Positions 21,308 to 33,877 of a stretch of DNA of 64,000 nt are shown one piece after another. Below the pieces are notes generated by a model. That model searched no databases. It was not told the DNA's origin and saw only the letters and a list, made by a program, of their open reading frames with translations. A program made the position numbers and the translations under genes. Location: assembly GCA_029204225.1 (NCBI GenBank), contig CM055113.1, positions 14,845,471 to 14,909,470 on the forward strand. Direction: 5' to 3'. This stretch comes from Diphasiastrum complanatum. Its lineage: Eukaryota; Streptophyta; Lycopodiopsida; Lycopodiales; Lycopodiaceae. How positions within the stretch are numbered: position 1 is the stretch's first letter; every line of letters starts with the position of its first letter.

Positions 21308-22393
21308 TGTTAGTCGATTCTCTAGTGCCGAGCCAAGCTGAAGACAGAAGTTATCTCTCACCCATGACCGAGGAGGTCTCAGAAGGAAGAGAGCAGAAGA
21401 AGCTGCGAGCCGAGCATGAGAGCCGAGGAAATACTAGCTAGGAAGATAGTGATTAACCATGTGAGCCTACATGGTGTATCCCAAAGAAGGAATGACCATG
21501 TAGGATCTAGTAACATTTTCTTGAATAGTTGTAATAAATGTAGACCCCCCTTAAAATAGTAAGAGTGAGCCACCTTTTGATGGTGACCTCTAGTGGAAGG
21601 GCAAATTTCACATGTAATTTCTAATTTAGTGGAATTGCCACATGGGCAGTCTTCTTGCTTATTTAAGGGCCCCCCTCTCTTGTGAGGGAGCTTTGATTGT
21701 ATTTTCAAGTTCTTGAGCTAATAAAGAGGATCCTCCACGAGTTCTTAAAGATCACTAAGCTCCTTGTTCATGGCAATGATCTTGAGTAATATTTCTATGA
21801 GCATGCTTGATTCCTTGCTTGTGGATTAACTAGGTTCTTGTTTTTTATTCTTTCTTAGTTGTGGATTAGCTTCAGTTCTTGCTTGTGGAATCTTGTAGAA
21901 ATCAGCATTCAAGTAAACTATAGAGGCTAGAAATATGGTGTAAATCTTGCATAGTCTTGACATTCTAGTTCTTGATGTTCTTGGATAATTTAGGCATCAA
22001 GTAATGTGTGTTTCTTGACTCCTAGATTGTTAAATGCTGCTAGGAATCTTGTTTTTTGTTTCTTGAATCTGGTTTAGTTTCAGTAGCTAATCTAGTTCTT
22101 GATTGTTTTTTGATTCAGTAGTTAGTAGTAGGATCGCTCTCTGTGCTGAATGTTGATCTGCTTGAGCTGTAGATGGTTGCATGGCTAGTGTATGCATGTA
22201 GCTGAGTATCGGATTTGAGTTACCCACTGACAGGCTGGGAAATACGTAATGCATCCTTGAATATTGCTTCTGCTCTGTTAAACCTTCTAATAAGAAGAGT
22301 AATCACAAAGAACCATAACAATAGAAGTAATCCAAGATAGATAAGCAACAAAAAGAGAAAAACGTGTTCACAGATTCAGTGAATCTGTGAACA
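21308..22393 (+). repeat. Related Ty3 3' LTR (about 1086 bp)
   Basis: It starts TGTTAG after a PPT-like tract and ends with the same 29-nt hairpin (22365-22393) as the LTR at 13449-14199. The preceding about 120 bases (ACTGACAGGCTGGGAAATAC onward) are also shared. The 5' two thirds differ, so the two LTRs belong to related subfamilies with different U3 regions. A TATA-like or splice function was not traced. Confidence 0.6.
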
Positions 22394-23760
22394 TACACAA
22401 GTACTACCAGGAACGTAGAAAGTACCTACAAGTAGTACCAAAACATCATATACAAGTAGTACCAAAGTATCATACACAGGTAGTACCACGAAGGTAGAAA
22501 GTACTTGTAGGTAGTACCAAAGCATCATATAAAGGTAGTACCAAAGTACCAAAGCATCTTATAGTACCAAAGTACTACACATGCAGAAAGTAAAAGAACC
22601 TTAATTGGTAGTCTGGAGGATCAAAATTGTTACATGATAGGTTCAAATAGTACCAATCTTTGGTACTCAAAAGTTTCAGAAACATGTAAACATTATAAAA
22701 ATAGTACAAATCTTGTAAAATTTGTAGTAACTAAAGCTTAGATTCCACCAATTGGTAAACAATACTAAAATTGTTCCAAAAAGACCACAAAGGATTGTAT
22801 GTGAGCTGCGAACACAAATAAATATAAAGAAAAAAGTACCTAATTTAATAGTTTTATGCGTAAAATGGCACAAGAAGTCTAAATAGTACCTATTTGGTAG
22901 ATTTTAAAATAACAATGAGACACTTACTATAGAAGAACCTAATTAGGTAGTCAGGAGTATCAGAATTGGTACATGATAAGTTATTGTAGCACCATTCTTT
23001 TGTATTCAAGAGTTTTACCAACACAAAAACAGTACCAAATAGTACAAAATTTGTAAAATTAGTACCCGACTACTAGAGTAATACTACCAATTGGTGTAAC
23101 AACAGTACCAAAAAGACCGATGAAATTCAAAAAAAAATAGAACCAAATGCCGTAGATTCTAAAATAAAAATGGTACACACTATAAATCTCAATAGACCAA
23201 CTTGGATGATTTTAGAATGAAAATGAGACACGAGGTATTAAAGCACCTATTTTGGTAGGTTGTATTATCAAAATTGTTACACGATAATTTCTAGTAGTAC
23301 CAACACAAACATTCAATACCCAAAAATTCCAAAATATCAAAAAGCACCAAACAGCTACATGCTAATAGATCAAAAAGTACCAAAATGTTGCAAACAACAA
23401 ATTGAAAAAACGTTCAAAAACTACCAAAACTATCAAAAGTGCCAAAGAGCAACAAACAACAGTACTTTCTGCACACTAGGAGTACAAAATGTTCCATGAG
23501 GTCCAAACAACAAAAAAAAAAAAGTTATTTGAAAAAAATATAGAGTACCAAAAGTACCAAAAATATATCTTGCGCAAGTTTTCATAAGTACCAAATATAA
23601 ATAGTTGTTTATAAGCTTCTACAAGTACGAATAGTCCCAAAAGTCCAAAAGAGCAAAATATCAGTTGAGTAATAACTACAAAATAGTTCCAAACAGCAAG
23701 AGGTGGAGTGTGTATCTGCAGAACTAAAGAACAGGTGTATCAAAGATTAGTTTCAGCAGT
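22394..23760. repeat. Degenerate AGTACCAAA-type array
   Basis: The words GTACCAAA, AGTACC and GTAGTACC recur dozens of times at irregular spacing over about 1.3 kb, separated by short AT-rich stretches. The left end is most regular (22395-22580, with CAAGTAGTACC and AAAGTACC repeats). No protein frame is evident. It looks like an old, expanded short-motif repeat. Confidence 0.55.
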
Positions 23761-24540
23761 GCAAAAAATCAGCATTACCAAGAAAACAAAAATTAAAAAA
23801 AAAAGGACTTGAGTGTCGTCAAAAAGATGTATTGGATGCCTGACAACACTCATTCTTCCAATCCTCTGTCGGCATATGTCTTTTTGTTAGGGGATACTCG
23901 AGTTTCTGAGCTCCAAAAGGCATGCACCAGTTCCTTGACCCAAGCCATGATTATGCTACCTCTAGGCAATTATCTTTGATAGGCACTCAAGGGCATAACC
24001 TCCTCATTGTCCTTAATGTTAAGGCGAATTAATTGACCACCAACGACCTTGCTTTGGAAATCAATACCAACGGAGCTCAAGTACAGACCACTTTGTACCT
24101 ACGATTGGGTCATCACTGGTTTCTCAAGAATTGGACAAAAAAATGACTAAATCTCTCTTCCTCTTCTTGATAATTCTTCAAGACCTATAAAAAAAAAAAT
24201 TTAAGGGCTTGAACTCAGCCTAACTTAATTAGACCTCATGACAATAAGTCAAATCTCATTGATGGAAAACAAACTTTGATGCTTTTCCTTGAATTCGCAC
24301 AAAAAACCTCATCCAGATGATGTAGAATCAAATTCTTTGGATCTTATGAATATTTGAAGTTAAATGTAGGTACAAAGGTGCCCACACGTGTGGGAAGTAC
24401 GGCTGTTGACCCTCACAAAGTTTGGATCACAAAACTTCACATTAAAACTTGATTTGAACTCGCCCTCACAAGACTAGTTTTCTAGCAACAAACTTGCTAA
24501 AAATGGATTATGCTTTGATCATTAGTTATCCTCTTGTATT
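23761..24540 (-). other. Possible copia internal leader, otherwise no gene
   Basis: This lies downstream (minus direction) of the primer site at 24541-24554. It includes the word CACACGTGTG at about 24391 near a stretch similar to part of the copia LTR. No gag frame follows, so the copia element beginning here is truncated. Confidence 0.3.
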
Positions 24541-24554
24541 TGGCTCTGATACCA
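24541..24554 (-). promoter_or_regulatory. Copia primer binding site (initiator Met tRNA type)
   Basis: On the minus strand TGGTATCAGAGCCA follows the LTR end CAACA directly. This is the standard plant copia primer site. Confidence 0.75.
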
Positions 24555-24986
24555 TGTTGAAAGTATAGTACTAAGGACCATAAATGAGCCTACAAAATAT
24601 TCCAAGAGTGATTGATTGATTGATACACCAATCTATTGCAAAACTAGTCACCAATTTCCTGGTCTAGATTAGCAATTTGAGACCACATGGATTGATAGTA
24701 CGATAGGGATCTTCTCCTTTGAAGCTAGGTGAAAATCCAACATGTTTCAGGGAGACTAATTGACATCTTTTTTTCCTAATATGTCAATCTTACCTAACCC
24801 CAGAGTTATGCTAATTTGATGGTTAGGTTACTCAACTACTTGACCAAATTGACTAACTAACACCTATGATTAGGATGTAACCTACCTAGGCCTATTCTTC
24901 ACACATATGAGTAGATCCACACATGTGAGACCCATCTATGTACAATTTTACAAGGTTTAATCAAGTAAAATTTGTCTATTTTGACA
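24555..24986 (-). repeat. Diverged copia 5' LTR
   Basis: On the minus strand it starts TGTCAAAATAGAC and ends CTATACTTTCAACA. It matches the LTR family of 8443-9144 at both ends (TTACTTGATTAAACC near the start) but is shorter and diverged. The adjoining PBS shows it is a 5' LTR. Confidence 0.65.
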
Positions 24987-25340
24987 TAAAGTGGAAGAGC
25001 CAGATGTAATGCAAAGATGTGAGCTCGAAGGAGATGGGTAGATGGGTAGATCATCCAAGATGGTATTATGTCGAGGAAGCAGACAAAAGAAGATATTAGA
25101 ATGATATTCTTTGTTCATTCCATGTAGATTCATTGCCAAAAAACAATATGGAGCTTCATCGATTTCTTCTTTGACCATCATTTTTTTTCATGGGAACAGG
25201 GGTTGTAGACTGAAGAAAACAAATAGATTCAATTCAATATCTTTGGATCTACAATGCTGCTAAACATAACATCCTTAGTCAAGACTACTTGACTGAGGCG
25301 ATCTTCATTTTTTAGGACAAAAATGTTTAAGTAGGGGAAG
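24987..25340 (+). other. 3' internal end of an LTR element with PPT
   Basis: It is similar over about 300 bases to 39960-40293. Both end with ACAAAAATGTTTAAG and a purine-rich tract before an LTR that starts TGTCATGTACTTT. It probably contains the last codons of a polyprotein, but no family motif is visible. Confidence 0.5.
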
Positions 25341-25856
25341 TGTCATGTACTTTTAGTACATCAATGCTTATCAAAATATTAGAATATCCAGTGTAAGCTT
25401 TGTTAGGCCCACAAGGAGCTATTAGCCTTCAAAATAAGGTGGGTCTCTCTTTAGGCCCTCCAAAATACTTAAATAAGGATAATAGGCCAACAAGGGGCCA
25501 ATGTATAATTAATAAGACGTAACAAGGGCTAACTATCCTTCAAGATAGTTGTGCTTAGTTAAGTTTGGGGATTGTCTATAAGTAGGCAAGAGACATCATT
25601 TTGAGCATCTTTTGGCTCATTTGCAAATGAGAGAGCTCACCTTCCTCTTTGTGAATGTGAGCCTTGGGAATAGAGCTTGCTAGATCTCATGTGCCCAATC
25701 CAAATGATTCCCATCCCCATGTTGTGTTGATTTGCTTCCATCCCCTAAATTTTAAAAATTATTCCATGGAATTCTATTTGTGATTTGTGTTTTATGGCTA
25801 TATCAACATGAATGCTATCATTAGTATTGCTATTTGATTAAGTTTGGCACATGACA
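25341..25856 (+). repeat. 516-bp LTR, copy 1
   Basis: It starts TGTCATGT and ends ACATGACA, a perfect 8-bp terminal inverted pair. It carries a TATA-like TCTATAAGTAGG near 25576. A second copy of the same length lies at 40294-40809. Confidence 0.75.
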
Positions 25857-28800
25857 CGGATTATATATTGTTGTACTCATTATACAATCTACAACTCTTT
25901 GCAACAATACCCAACTAAAGCCTTTGATTCTGTGATTGTTTAGGTCATTGAGCTTGATGAGGATTGACTTGCAAATTTGAGTTATCCATTAAAAAGAGCA
26001 ATAGATCCACAAGTTTTTTTTTGTCTTCTAAATTGATAGCCCTTTGAAGATGACTAGTGAAGATATTTTTGATGCACAATATTCCACGCAACAATACACT
26101 CATTTGTCTATCAACTTGAATTTGTTGTCCATTACCTTTGGCTTCTTGTTGTTGTGCATAGTCCTATGCTATTGCCTCATCCAATTCAACTGGTAAAAAG
26201 TAGTTGAAGTCTACTCGTGGTACACCCATAAGAACAAGATTAGTGACAATGTCTTGTTAAAAATGTACAGTCATATACCTGTTGGTTTCTATTGTGAGCA
26301 AAATGTTTGATACATCATGATCATGTGATGTTCCAATTCAAAGATGTGTCTATTATATTTGGCCACATCCCAGTGATATTCACATTATCATAATGTTCAA
26401 ATAGGTCATTAATATATTGGCATCTAAATATCCATTTCCATTTTGATTATTAGAAAGATTATCCACATACTGGCCCTTGAAGCTAATATTGCCATATATA
26501 TTTTGATAGTCAATATTAACATTGTCTTTGACAACTTTTTGATCGGTATTCTCAAAAGATAGATTTTAATAGCTCCTTGCTGCTCATGTAGAGGCTCTTT
26601 TTGGGCGATTTGAAAACAAATGCTACAATTCCTCGATTCCTTTTGAACCATGGTCAACTTGAGAAATTTTCTTGAGAAGATATTTTTTCATACCATTAGT
26701 TTTCTATGTTGAAAGTTGGTACTTTGACTTATCCAAAGGATTTTCTTGTTGTAGTGGCCGATGATGAGCAGAACACAATTGTATAGAAGTCTGTCCATGT
26801 TAAGACTCCAATTTGTTCTCTTTTTTCACCTTATATTGCCATGTTAAGACTCCAATTTGTTCTCTTTTTTCATCTTATGTTTCCTTACCCTTATATCTTA
26901 AATCAATGCTTTTTTTTTATCACATCCATTAACATTGGGATTTATGAAAGAACTTTTTCTAAATAGAAATGAGTGTGATCTTGAAGACCGTGTAGATAGC
27001 ATTCAATAGAATGTTTTTTCGCTAAGCCACACCATCTTCGATGATACCAAATAAAATTTCTCGTTATATGCCTTCACAAAACCAATTTGTTCCAAACAAT
27101 ACCAAGATACCATGTGATAACCTTGAAGTCCTCACATGTTTGTAGTATGAATTCCTAGCTATGTAATATGCTTTGTCACCATATTAAGGCTTTATAAAAG
27201 GTAAGCTTTTGAGGAAAGTATCCATGTTTCAACATCTGAATGCTTATATCTTAACTCCAATTTGTGGTTCTGCTGAAATAACATGATCATTGGTAAATTC
27301 AGGTTAAGTAGTTTGAACAACAATTAGTTGTTGTGAAATATGTGCCAAGATAGAGTCCAAAAGTGCAACAATCCTATTACACATTTCTTCCTATCTCTAT
27401 TTTCAGCTTGCTTGCATTTGCTGCCACAACTAAAACCTATATACTCTAGATGTATACCTCAAGAATTCAAAAAAGGCTATGTTGGCACTATATAACATGC
27501 ATCTACCCTTCAAGATTAAGTGAAAGAAAGAACACATCATTTCTTTAATGCCAATTGGTCCTTTTTTTACCTTGAGAGTAGTTGGAGCATGTGACTTTAG
27601 ACTATAGAATATATCTTAATGTTTACAATCAAATGTTTATATACCTCATAGTCCACTCCCTACACCGCACATCCAAATTCTCCTTCCCTAAAAACCAACT
27701 TTGCCCCTTCTTTGAATGTCCGTATCAAAACCCAAATTTATCTTCTCTTTGCTTGTCCTTTGGTTTATTGGATTTTGCTTTGTACGTCCACCAAGTGTAG
27801 TTTGCTCCTCTCTATGGAAACAATTTTTTGTTTTAGTGAAAATACTCCAAAAAAATAGTAGCAATTCCCTTTATTGAATTGTGGGATGTTTGAAATGTTA
27901 GAAAGTGTCTCATTTTTCAATGTTTTTGTTTTAGGTTACATGTTGATGCCAAAATTTTCTATCCTAGCCACTTGATTTTCATATAACTACAAGCCTCTCT
28001 CCATGTGCATCATAGATGTCATGGCGATCAAACCCCCAGATCATACTTCAACATATGCTAGACGGCACACTTTGGTATACTAAGACTACATCAACTACGT
28101 TTTGTTTGATGAAAGATTTATTCACTTCACCATAAATCTCCAATCTTATATAATGTATATCTATCTATAATGGACTAGTTTATGAATGTTTTTTAGCAAA
28201 TAAAACAAGAGAATATCTATGCAAAAGAAGGATAAATTAACAACATTGATTGCAAAGTATACTTTGCAAGCCACATCCTCCACAAAAGCAATATAAATGA
28301 AAGTGATCCATTTAAGAAAACAAAAGAAAATTAAACAAAAAGACCCTTGCATGATATCAATAATTGCAAACATCGATTTCTTTTCACCTCAATACATGTG
28401 TATCTTCAAACATTTATTGCCTACACTCCCATTCAGCTCAATTTTTGTGCACCTCAGCAATTATCCTATCAGTATATTTTTCTTTCCTCCTTAACTTTGT
28501 CCCAATGCTTGCCCAAACTTTTTATTTTAACAAGTCGCATAACCTATTATACTTAATATGTTTGCTAGAAGTTCAACTTAAAAGCCTATTGGATCCATTT
28601 TGAGTAGGCTTGAAACATAATCCATAGCCTTATAAATCACACACCAATTTGCATTATCCCTTGTATGCTAAATTCTTGCTTTACTTTGTGTTAGCTTGGT
28701 AATAATATTTGTATGATTTATATAATTTCACATGGGCTAGAATGGAACAGTACAATTTCAATCACAATTGTTTCCTAGCATACAAAGAATTGTGATTTGG

Positions 28801-28883
28801 TCTCATTCAAAAGTGGTTAAAAAAAGCACAACTCATTAACTAGCAAAAATGATATTGTCTTTTATAATTATCAATAAGTACTA
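25857..28883. other. Decayed TE-like DNA, no intact gene
   Basis: On the minus strand at about 26060-26270 a broken frame reads VTNLVLMGVPRVDFNYFLP and then DYAQQQEAKGNGQQIQVD, which looks like a retroelement gag tail. A 44-bp tandem duplication lies at 26795-26882. The rest is AT-rich with short frames only. Confidence 0.35.
26795..26882. repeat. 44-bp tandem duplication
   Basis: Two adjacent units of 44 bases start CCATGTTAAGACTCCAATTT and differ at only a few positions near their ends. Confidence 0.75.
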
Positions 28884-29513
28884 ACTAGTGTAAAAGTACT
28901 ATACTTTAGGACCATAAGTGGATCTACAAAAGATCCACAAGAGTGATTGGATGCTTGCTTAACAATCTATCAAAAAACTAGACACAAAAAAGTTGATCTA
29001 GATTGGCAATTTGACAAACAACAAGCATTAACAATCAAAAGCATTGATCAACATTGAAATCCGAGCCCACACGTGTGTAATACAGGCTGTAGTACGGCCT
29101 TCAACCTGAGAAACAACTAGAAATTGATTTGGTTTCATTTGGATCACAAAAACTCAATGTACATAGTGAACTAGCTTGAGATTGCCAATGAGCTCCAAAA
29201 ATTTTCTATCTTCTCACTATGGGAGCTTGGAATACATAGCAAATTCATAGCCTCGATCCTAGAGTTATGCTTGGTAGGTAGCTAGTTGGTCAAATTTTCA
29301 TCTTAAAATTAGGTGTAGGTCCTATAAAGTAGGGATGACCACCAAATAGACATGACCAACTCTCTTGACTTGACCTAACCTACATTAGGAGTGGATTGCC
29401 ACGTGGCATCTTGGCCTCACGTGTGGAATCCACTTATGTACAAAATTTACATTATCCTACATGGTTTTTTATCAAGCTAGATTTGCCAATTTTTCGCAAT
29501 TCTTTACAACTAG
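28884..29513 (-). mobile_element. Solo copia LTR with 5-bp target duplication
   Basis: A 620-bp LTR (28889-29508, minus: starts TGTAAAGAATTGCG, ends CTTTTACA) matches 8443-9144 in reverse orientation. It is flanked on both sides by ACTAG (28884-28888 and 29509-29513). No internal sequence or second LTR is present. This is the classic product of recombination between the two LTRs of one insertion. Confidence 0.85.
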
Positions 29514-30763
29514 CAACAAAGATTAGGCTTCACTTAGTTGATGTTGTCCACTAGAGCCTAGACACAATCTCATATCTAAATACCAATATGTTTTTGAGCG
29601 TGGAGACATCAAGTCCAAAGTCCAAAGTCCAATAATGGAAAAAAAAAAATGTTGTAGGTGTGGCCTTTTTATAAATCTTTGTTGACTACAACTCTAGACT
29701 CTAAATTGACCTCAAATCCAAGTTTTGAAATTCCATGCCAGAATCAACTTGTCCTTTGTCTTTAAGATCTTGCTTAGTGATTTTACCTTAGAAATGAGTC
29801 TACTTGGATGACTTGTGATATTCCTAGAGCTCTTCTCTTAAGGCATAGGTGGTTAAGAAGGAGCTTCTTGGTTTTCTTTGGTAACCTTCCTAACTAGGAC
29901 CATTTTGAGAGTCCTAGTTTTTTAATTAACAAAACTTACTTATCTATTTTTGGTCCCTTTCTTTTTCAAGTTAGACTTGTATGAGGTCAATATTAAAAGT
30001 ATCTATTTTGAGAAGAAGGAAAAAAAAGGGCATGTGGCAACAAATTTGTTGGCCCTTGCGTTCTCTACAAAACAATAAATTATTGAGCCCTTAAGGTGGC
30101 TTGCACAAATCTAATAAGAAGACTTAATCGTGGTTGGGATAGTCCAAACGCCAAGGTCTTTAGATTGCCATGGTTTTGAGATTATTATATGAGTGGCATT
30201 TTTGTCATATTCACTCTTGCATCTTTTCAACACATTATCATGATATTGGATAGTCAAAATAGTCTCCCAAAAGTTGGAACCACTTTATGCACATGGTTGG
30301 TCTTTCTCTACCCAATATCATGATTTCTAAACCACTAACTTTATGTTACGATCTCTGAGATCACTATGTGAGCCCCATTTGGTTGAAGTCTTTGACATGT
30401 CAGCTCTTGCATCTTTTGATTTTCATATTATGCAATTAAAAAATAAAAATAGTCAAGTAAACAAGTGACCACTTTATGTTCAATATTAAAGTAGGTGGTC
30501 TTTGTCTACCTAATACTATAATCGCTAATCTCTAACCTTCAAATAACCCTCAAAATCACTACTAAGAGGTGTAAATGAAATGTATTAAACTCATTGCTAC
30601 CATGGTGATTCCATAATCCACATTCTTTCTTTTAACAATATATTTGCTCAAGGATCTTTGTTATTTGGTTTTCATTGGTTCTGATTGTTAAGACCCCTTT
30701 TTTTTTTGTCTTGTACAAACTCATTTGTATAATGGATTAACCCTAAGGAGATTAATGGAAGCT
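29514..30763. other. No gene seen
   Basis: AT-rich sequence with only short frames, an A-run near 29640 and a T-run near 30700. I found no conserved peptide or LTR end. Confidence 0.4.
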
Positions 30764-30904
30764 CCACCAAGTCATCACATATATAGAAGACTCATTTTAA
30801 AGACTAGATTGCATTGTGTCAAGTTGTTTAGACCCCACCAACTCATCACATATAGAAAACTCATTTTAAAGACTCAATCGCATTGTGTCAAGTGGTTTAA
30901 ACCC
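30764..30904. repeat. 71-bp tandem duplication
   Basis: Two adjacent units start CCACCAAGTCATCACATA and CCACCAACTCATCACATA. They share CTCATTTTAAAGACT and GCATTGTGTCAAG, with about a dozen differences. Confidence 0.7.
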
Positions 30905-30994
30905 TCACTCTCTATCTTGGTTCATTAAACTTGATTAACTTACCTTTGTATCAAACAAAGAAAATAGATTTATCATGAATTCTTATGCATCTTA

Positions 30995-31357
30995 GAAAAT
31001 GAATACAATCCCTACGCATAGCAGCAAAGGAACGGTTGGATGGTTCTAAATCATTACAAATGCATCATGAGCCTTTACATAAACTTTGTGAAACCAAATT
31101 GATGGCAGTACATGCATTAGCAATAGAGAAAGCTCTTCGCAAGGCATGGCACGATCGTCGCTTACACAAAAAAGATCTGAAAGAAGGAGATCTAGCAATG
31201 ATGTATAAGACAACTGATCAATGGGAAAGTCAAATTTACAAGTGAAGGACCGTACAAAGTGAAAGAAATATTGTCCTACGGAGCAGTTGTATTGGAACAC
31301 ATGGACGGAAGACGATTTGATACCCCAGTGAATGGCAGCCGACTACGCAAGTTTTGA
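30995..31357 (+). pseudogene. Ty3 integrase C-terminal fragment
   Basis: The frame reads LHKLCETKLMAVHALAIEKA and ALRKAWHDRRLHKKDLKEGD. It then shifts frame near 31240 and continues TSEGPYKVKEILSYGAVVLE to GSRLRKF and a stop at 31355. It parallels the C-terminal part of the integrase at 11050-11340 (KAWHDRSLKLRAFQVGD and GQGPYVIKKIF), including the GPY motif. No other part of the element is nearby. Confidence 0.75.
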
Positions 31358-33877
31358 CAGCCAGTTCAACCAGCATGATCAAAAATCTTATCAATTTTCC
31401 ACATAACAAAACCATTCTCTTCAAGGGAATGTCTATCAAAACCTTGATCGAAGAGCTATAAATAAACTCCCCATACAAGTGTCTTATTAGTTGACATTTA
31501 TTGATTTACCTAATTAAGATGTCTTACTGGTTGACATTTAGTGATTTACCTCAAGATTTGCAACTATAAGCATGGCTTAGAATGCATAAGGTGAAATATA
31601 TTGTCGATATTCAAAATGGTTAAGTGTTATGATTTACAGCTTGGTACTAGTTAAATTTGATGTGCTATTTGCATGTACATTAAATTTAAATGTAATATGC
31701 CTTGGGATAGCCGATATGACAAAAAAAAAATTTATTGCATGCCCTTTTGTCTCTCTGTTCTGTAAAGCAAAATGGTGTTTCTACTGATCTTTCCACCATG
31801 TTAAATGGTTGTGAACTTATGGTGAGGCCATTCAACCAAGCCTTAAAAAGTTGAAAAATGGTCAAAACCCAAGGTTTTTTTTATGGATATTTCACTAAGT
31901 TTTTCCCAAGATCCATGTACAAAACTTTGCATGCATGTTCTCAACTGTGTATTGAACTGTCCAGAAGCTTTTACCAAGTTTGGTAGGAATCGGTCACCTT
32001 TAAGGGCCTCAAAAAGTCGAAAACTATGAGACATAAACAGGGGTCATTGACTCCTGATCATTCTGTATGTCAGATTTTGTGTGACGAGCAGGTATGCTCA
32101 GATCAGGGATAACACCCAACTGGAGTCATCATGCCACAGTCCATGCCATAAGGTGCATGCATATCCATTGTATTAACAATATGTTTTACAAAAGGTATTG
32201 ATTGGCACAAGATCCAGGTGAGGCATTTTCACATAAATGATGTTTTACATAAGATATTGGCAAAAGATCCAGGTGAGGATTTCCACATAAAAATTAAGAT
32301 GCATATATCTAGTATTCATTCACAACTACCTACATATGATGTTTAACATATTCCATGTGTTGCTAGATCAGTGTCTTGAGGTACATGCTTAACTAGGAGA
32401 TGTAGTGCAAGCCCAGGTCCGGTGTCATGAGGTGTCATGAGACACCTACATGTTTACTTGTTATCCTGTCATTGGGTCATCTAGCTGATGTTTTGGTTCC
32501 TTTAATAGTGCAGGCAGACCTATAGCTCTTTTCTTCTATGATGCATTCTCACTCCAATTATGCAAGCTCAGTCAGCCAATTATTTCCTGCGAGTGTCTAG
32601 CATGCCTGGTCCGTACATCACTATGGACATGGTGTATATCTTCACTGTCGTTTCTTTCTGCTTATATCTGGTATTCCTGATTGTTGGCTCAGCTCAGTGC
32701 TAATCATTGGCATTAAGTAGTTTTGTTCCATATTTTGGTGCAATAACTATGTTGACAATAGTCACATGACATTTATGGTCTATCAAGTTCATCTGGAATC
32801 CACTACAAGACAACATTCTTTAGACATACTTTCTCAATCGATTATGGCATTCAGTCACCATCCTGCTACATGACTTTTCTCAATCGATTATGGCATTCAG
32901 TCACCATCCTGCTACATGACTTTTGTATTGTTATTGAGACAAACATCAGAGACAACTATTCCTGTTTTGCACTTCAAGGTTATTCCCTAATGATGTGTGG
33001 AATTCGTGATTTCTGCGACTTGCTTGGGATACATTTGAGCCAGCTCGCACCAGATACATTGATTCCTATTGATATATGGCATTCTAGCTAGCTTCCTATG
33101 CAGATAGTCCAGTTGACGCTACTTGGCGTTCATGGTCCCTTAAGATAGATTGGGATCTCGGTCATATGCTTTTGTCTATGACACTCTGCATCTATTAGAG
33201 CGGCATAAAAGTAATGGTAATTTTCACAATGGTGCGATCTGCTGGTTGACACCTCCCGTTAGCATCTATATCAGCATCTTCCTAACACATTTACACAATG
33301 TCTTGTGGTGGGTCTCAAACAACAACATCCTTTGTGGATCTATCAACAAATCTATTTGGCCATGGTGAGATGACTATTCTTCTCTGACAATACTAATAAT
33401 TCATAGAATTGCCAGCAAATCCAACCACACCCAAAGATTTCTTCAACGAAGTGCTGTCAGGCATTCCTCTATGTGGAATCATTACTGGTGATGTTTTTAT
33501 GTTCCCCTTGTGCTCTTGCTCCATCAGAGGAACGAAGCAGAAGAGTTTTGAGCTCATTTTGTAAATGCTTTGGAAGGGTTCTATTGGTACATGTCAATGG
33601 ATGTATTGGTGACATGTCCTAGGGTAAGATTTCAACATCCATATCCACTTTTATAACATTCATCCTTCCATTGCAGCATTAGTTCAACAGTTCAATTTTG
33701 ATACAAATCATTCAGCATATGCATTTTCATGATCAGCCACACACATCGACATTCTATGCCTTCAATCCCTGATTCAGACGGATCGATACGAAAAAAGCAT
33801 GTACTTCAGCATATGCATTTGTCCCACAACATCATCAACTCTTAACGTTCAGTTTTAGTTTGTGCATCTCTTCTACA
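31358..33877. other. No gene seen; one recent 46-bp duplication
   Basis: Mixed AT-rich sequence with only short unconvincing frames. It contains the exact 46-bp tandem duplication at 32831-32922. It may include decayed 3' sequence of the Ty3 fragment to its left. Confidence 0.4.
32831..32922. repeat. Exact 46-bp tandem duplication
   Basis: The unit starting TTCTCAATCGATTATGGCAT is repeated without any mismatch at 32831-32876 and 32877-32922. Identity suggests a recent duplication or an assembly artefact. Confidence 0.85.

Noticed and set aside
22394-23760. AGTACC repeats as a CRISPR-like array
   Set aside because: Repeat units are very short and irregular, with no constant repeat and spacer lengths, in a plant genome.
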